From contig CAKMZE010000097.1 of NCBI GenBank assembly GCA_929200295.1, forward strand, positions 1,762-9,362: a stretch of DNA of 7,601 bases, read 5' to 3'. The first letter of the stretch is position 1, and each line of letters begins with the position of its first letter. Under the pieces are notes generated by a model. That model had not been told where the DNA came from and searched no databases. It saw only the letters and a list, made by a program, of their open reading frames with translations. This document shows positions 6,478 through 7,601 of this stretch, one piece after another. Source of the stretch: an uncultured Alphaproteobacteria bacterium (GTDB lineage Bacteria; Pseudomonadota; Alphaproteobacteria; Rhodobacterales; Rhodobacteraceae). Position numbers and translations under genes: made by a program.

Positions 6478-6807
6478 TCACAGCGGATCTGTTTCCAGCG
6501 CAAGGGGGAGCTGGTCAGATTGATCAAGCTGGCGCTCATAAATCGTGCGCTGCCAAGCGAGCCAGCCTTGCGCTGTCATTAATGAGGCCGCTTCAAGCCG
6601 GCACATACGGACCCGACCTTTTTTCACGGTGCGTACCAGACCGCTTTTTTCAAGAACACGCAGATGCTTCATAAATGTCGGCAGTGCCATCTTATGCGGT
6701 GCGGCGAGTGTTGACACCGATGCCTCACCTGCCGCCAATTGCTCAACAATGGCGCGGCGCGTTGGGTCTGAGATCGCAAAGAAGAAGGCATTCAAAGGGT
6801 CTGACAT
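6478..6807 (-). CDS. ArsR-family winged-helix transcriptional regulator (non-metal type)
   Basis: The 109-residue protein opens with AFFFAISDPTRRAIVEQLAA (7-26), the hallmark of the ArsR/SmtB winged-helix fold. The helix-turn-helix follows (about 31-58), with recognition helix LPTFMKHLRVLEKSGLV (42-58), and then the wing, VRTVKKGRVRMCRLE (58-72). The C-terminal part (WLAWQRTIYERQLDQ, 82-96) resembles the ArsR subgroup usually encoded next to an SRPBCC/AHSA1 domain protein. It lacks the ELCVCDL metal motif and has a single cysteine (Cys69), so metal sensing is unlikely. Members are cytoplasmic dimeric repressors; the signal here is unknown. It lies 132 bases upstream of xdhA on the same strand and diverges from dnaE, with no SRPBCC gene in the window. 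Control of xdhABC or of itself is an inference from position only. No clear ribosome binding site precedes the ATG. Confidence 0.87.
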   Translation of the reverse strand: MSDPLNAFFFAISDPTRRAIVEQLAAGEASVSTLAAPHKMALPTFMKHLRVLEKSGLVRTVKKGRVRMCRLEAASLMTAQGWLAWQRTIYERQLDQSDQLPLALETDPL

Positions 6808-6904
6808 AGCTTATAGATGGCGATTGTCACGGGCTTAGTCAAACAAATGGCTGGGCGCAAAGTTTGCCGTTCATTCCGCAGGTAAATGTCATTAAGATAC
6901 CGCT
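6808..6904. promoter_or_regulatory. divergent intergenic region between the ArsR gene and dnaE
   Basis: These 97 bases must carry upstream signals for both genes. On the minus strand TTGACT (6842-6837) is a good -35 element, but the best -10-like hexamers (CATCTA at 6819-6814, TCTATA at 6817-6812) are poor and lie so near the ArsR ATG that the transcript would have almost no leader. On the plus strand TTGCCG (6864-6869) is the only -35-like hexamer noted for dnaE, and it lacks a convincing -10. An imperfect dyad (5 of 6 pairs around the base at 6889; AATG-T-CATT at 6885-6893) could be an operator. Overall, promoters are expected here but not located with confidence. Confidence 0.35.
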
Positions 6905-7601
6905 ATGAGCAGCACAGCCCGATTCATCCATTTACGTGTCCATAGCGAATATTCGCTTTTGGAAGGGGCGATTCCGATTAAAAAACTGCCCGCACTTGCG
7001 GCAGACCATCAGATGCCCGCGGTGGCTGTGACAGATCACAATAACATGTTCTGTGCGCTGGAATTTTCAGAAGGCGCGGCCAAGGCCGGGGTGCAACCCA
7101 TTATCGGCTGCCAGATTGATCTTTGCTATGTCGCGCCCGAGCCCGGCAAACGCCCTGACCCGCCTGCTTCCATTGTGCTTTTGGCACAGAATGAAGCGGG
7201 CTACATGAACCTGATGAAGCTCAACTCTTGTGCTTATCTCACGCAAGACGGGGCTTTGCCGCAGGTCAGTTTGGATGAATTGGGGACCTACTCAGAGGGG
7301 TTGATCTGCCTGTCTGGCGGGCCGGATGGCCCTGTGGGGCGGCTTTTACAACATGGGCAGCAGGCCAAGGCCGAGGCGCTCGTTGATCGCCTGCACCAGC
7401 TCTTTCAAGATCGGTTTTATATTGAGCTCCAACGCCACCCCGGTGAAGACGGGCAACCCAGCGCTGAAAAAGCATCAGAGCAGGGCCATATTGAAATGGC
7501 CTATGCCAAAGGTATTCCGCTTGTGGCGACCAATGATGCGTATTTTCCCAAAACAGATCTTTATGAGGCGCATGATGCGCTGATTTGCATCGCAGAAGGC
7601 G
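6905..7601 (+). CDS. dnaE: DNA polymerase III alpha subunit, N-terminal PHP domain (runs off the right edge)
   Basis: The frame is open from the ATG at 6905 to the end of the window: 232 codons of a gene that normally has about 1150-1200. The protein begins MSSTARFIHLRVHSEYSLLE, followed by AVTDHNNMFCALEFSEGAAK (41-60), GVQPIIGCQ (62-70), LNSCAYLT (106-113), IELQRHPG (173-180) and IPLVATNDAYF (204-214). This is the N-terminal PHP domain of the replicative alpha subunit, which copies the chromosome as part of the polymerase III holoenzyme. The opening matches replicative DnaE1 and not the error-prone ImuC/DnaE2 type. Several PHP metal-binding positions are replaced (Arg11, Gln70, Ser89, Tyr213), as in the catalytically silent PHP domain of E. 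coli DnaE, so proofreading would rest with DnaQ. It diverges from the ArsR gene and is functionally unrelated to the xdh cluster. Only a weak ribosome binding site is visible. Confidence 0.95.
   Translation, partial: MSSTARFIHLRVHSEYSLLEGAIPIKKLPALAADHQMPAVAVTDHNNMFCALEFSEGAAKAGVQPIIGCQIDLCYVAPEPGKRPDPPASIVLLAQNEAGYMNLMKLNSCAYLTQDGALPQVSLDELGTYSEGLICLSGGPDGPVGRLLQHGQQAKAEALVDRLHQLFQDRFYIELQRHPGEDGQPSAEKASEQGHIEMAYAKGIPLVATNDAYFPKTDLYEAHDALICIAEG

Noticed and set aside
6346..6480. Known purine, xanthine or molybdenum-cofactor riboswitch upstream of xdhA
   Set aside because: I could not match any conserved core I remember to the sequence. Only generic paired arms are visible, so it is reported as an unnamed possible leader structure.

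Overview
The window looks like chromosomal DNA of an alphaproteobacterium, most likely Rhodobacterales (roseobacter-type). The evidence is the xdhA-xdhB-xdhC order and split-subunit xanthine dehydrogenase known from Rhodobacter capsulatus, the style of the DnaE N-terminus, a moderately high GC content judged by eye, and G-rich intergenic hairpins of a kind I associate with that family. No phage, transposon, CRISPR or RNA gene was seen. The assignment is by recognition only; no search was run.

Layout: on the minus strand, reading right to left, are an ArsR-family regulator (6807-6478), then xdhA (6345-4969), xdhB (4972-2693), xdhC (2696-1968) and an ATP-binding subunit of a nucleoside/purine-type ABC importer (1936-416). 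After a 163-bp gap with two G-rich hairpins comes the start of a class III aminotransferase (252 to beyond base 1), which appears to have its own promoter. On the plus strand, divergent from the ArsR gene, is the start of dnaE, the replicative DNA polymerase III alpha subunit (6905 to beyond 7601).

The xdh genes form a tight unit. xdhA/xdhB and xdhB/xdhC both overlap by four bases (ATGA), and the ABC gene follows xdhC after 31 bases. XdhA carries two [2Fe-2S] clusters and FAD, XdhB carries the molybdenum cofactor, and XdhC delivers sulfurated cofactor. Together they would oxidise hypoxanthine to xanthine and then to urate. The ABC ATPase would energise uptake of purines or nucleosides, so the cluster reads as purine uptake plus oxidation for catabolism. 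The importer's permeases and substrate-binding protein are not in the window.

The genes themselves are ordinary. The most interesting unexplained structure is a dyad in the 5' leader of xdhA: a possible 9-bp RNA stem (one G-U pair) whose 3' arm contains the likely ribosome binding site, preceded by a second small hairpin. Also worth a look are the ABC ATPase without its partners, the ArsR gene upstream of xdhA, and a duplicated G-rich hairpin unit after the ABC gene. I found no convincing evidence of a wholly new system.
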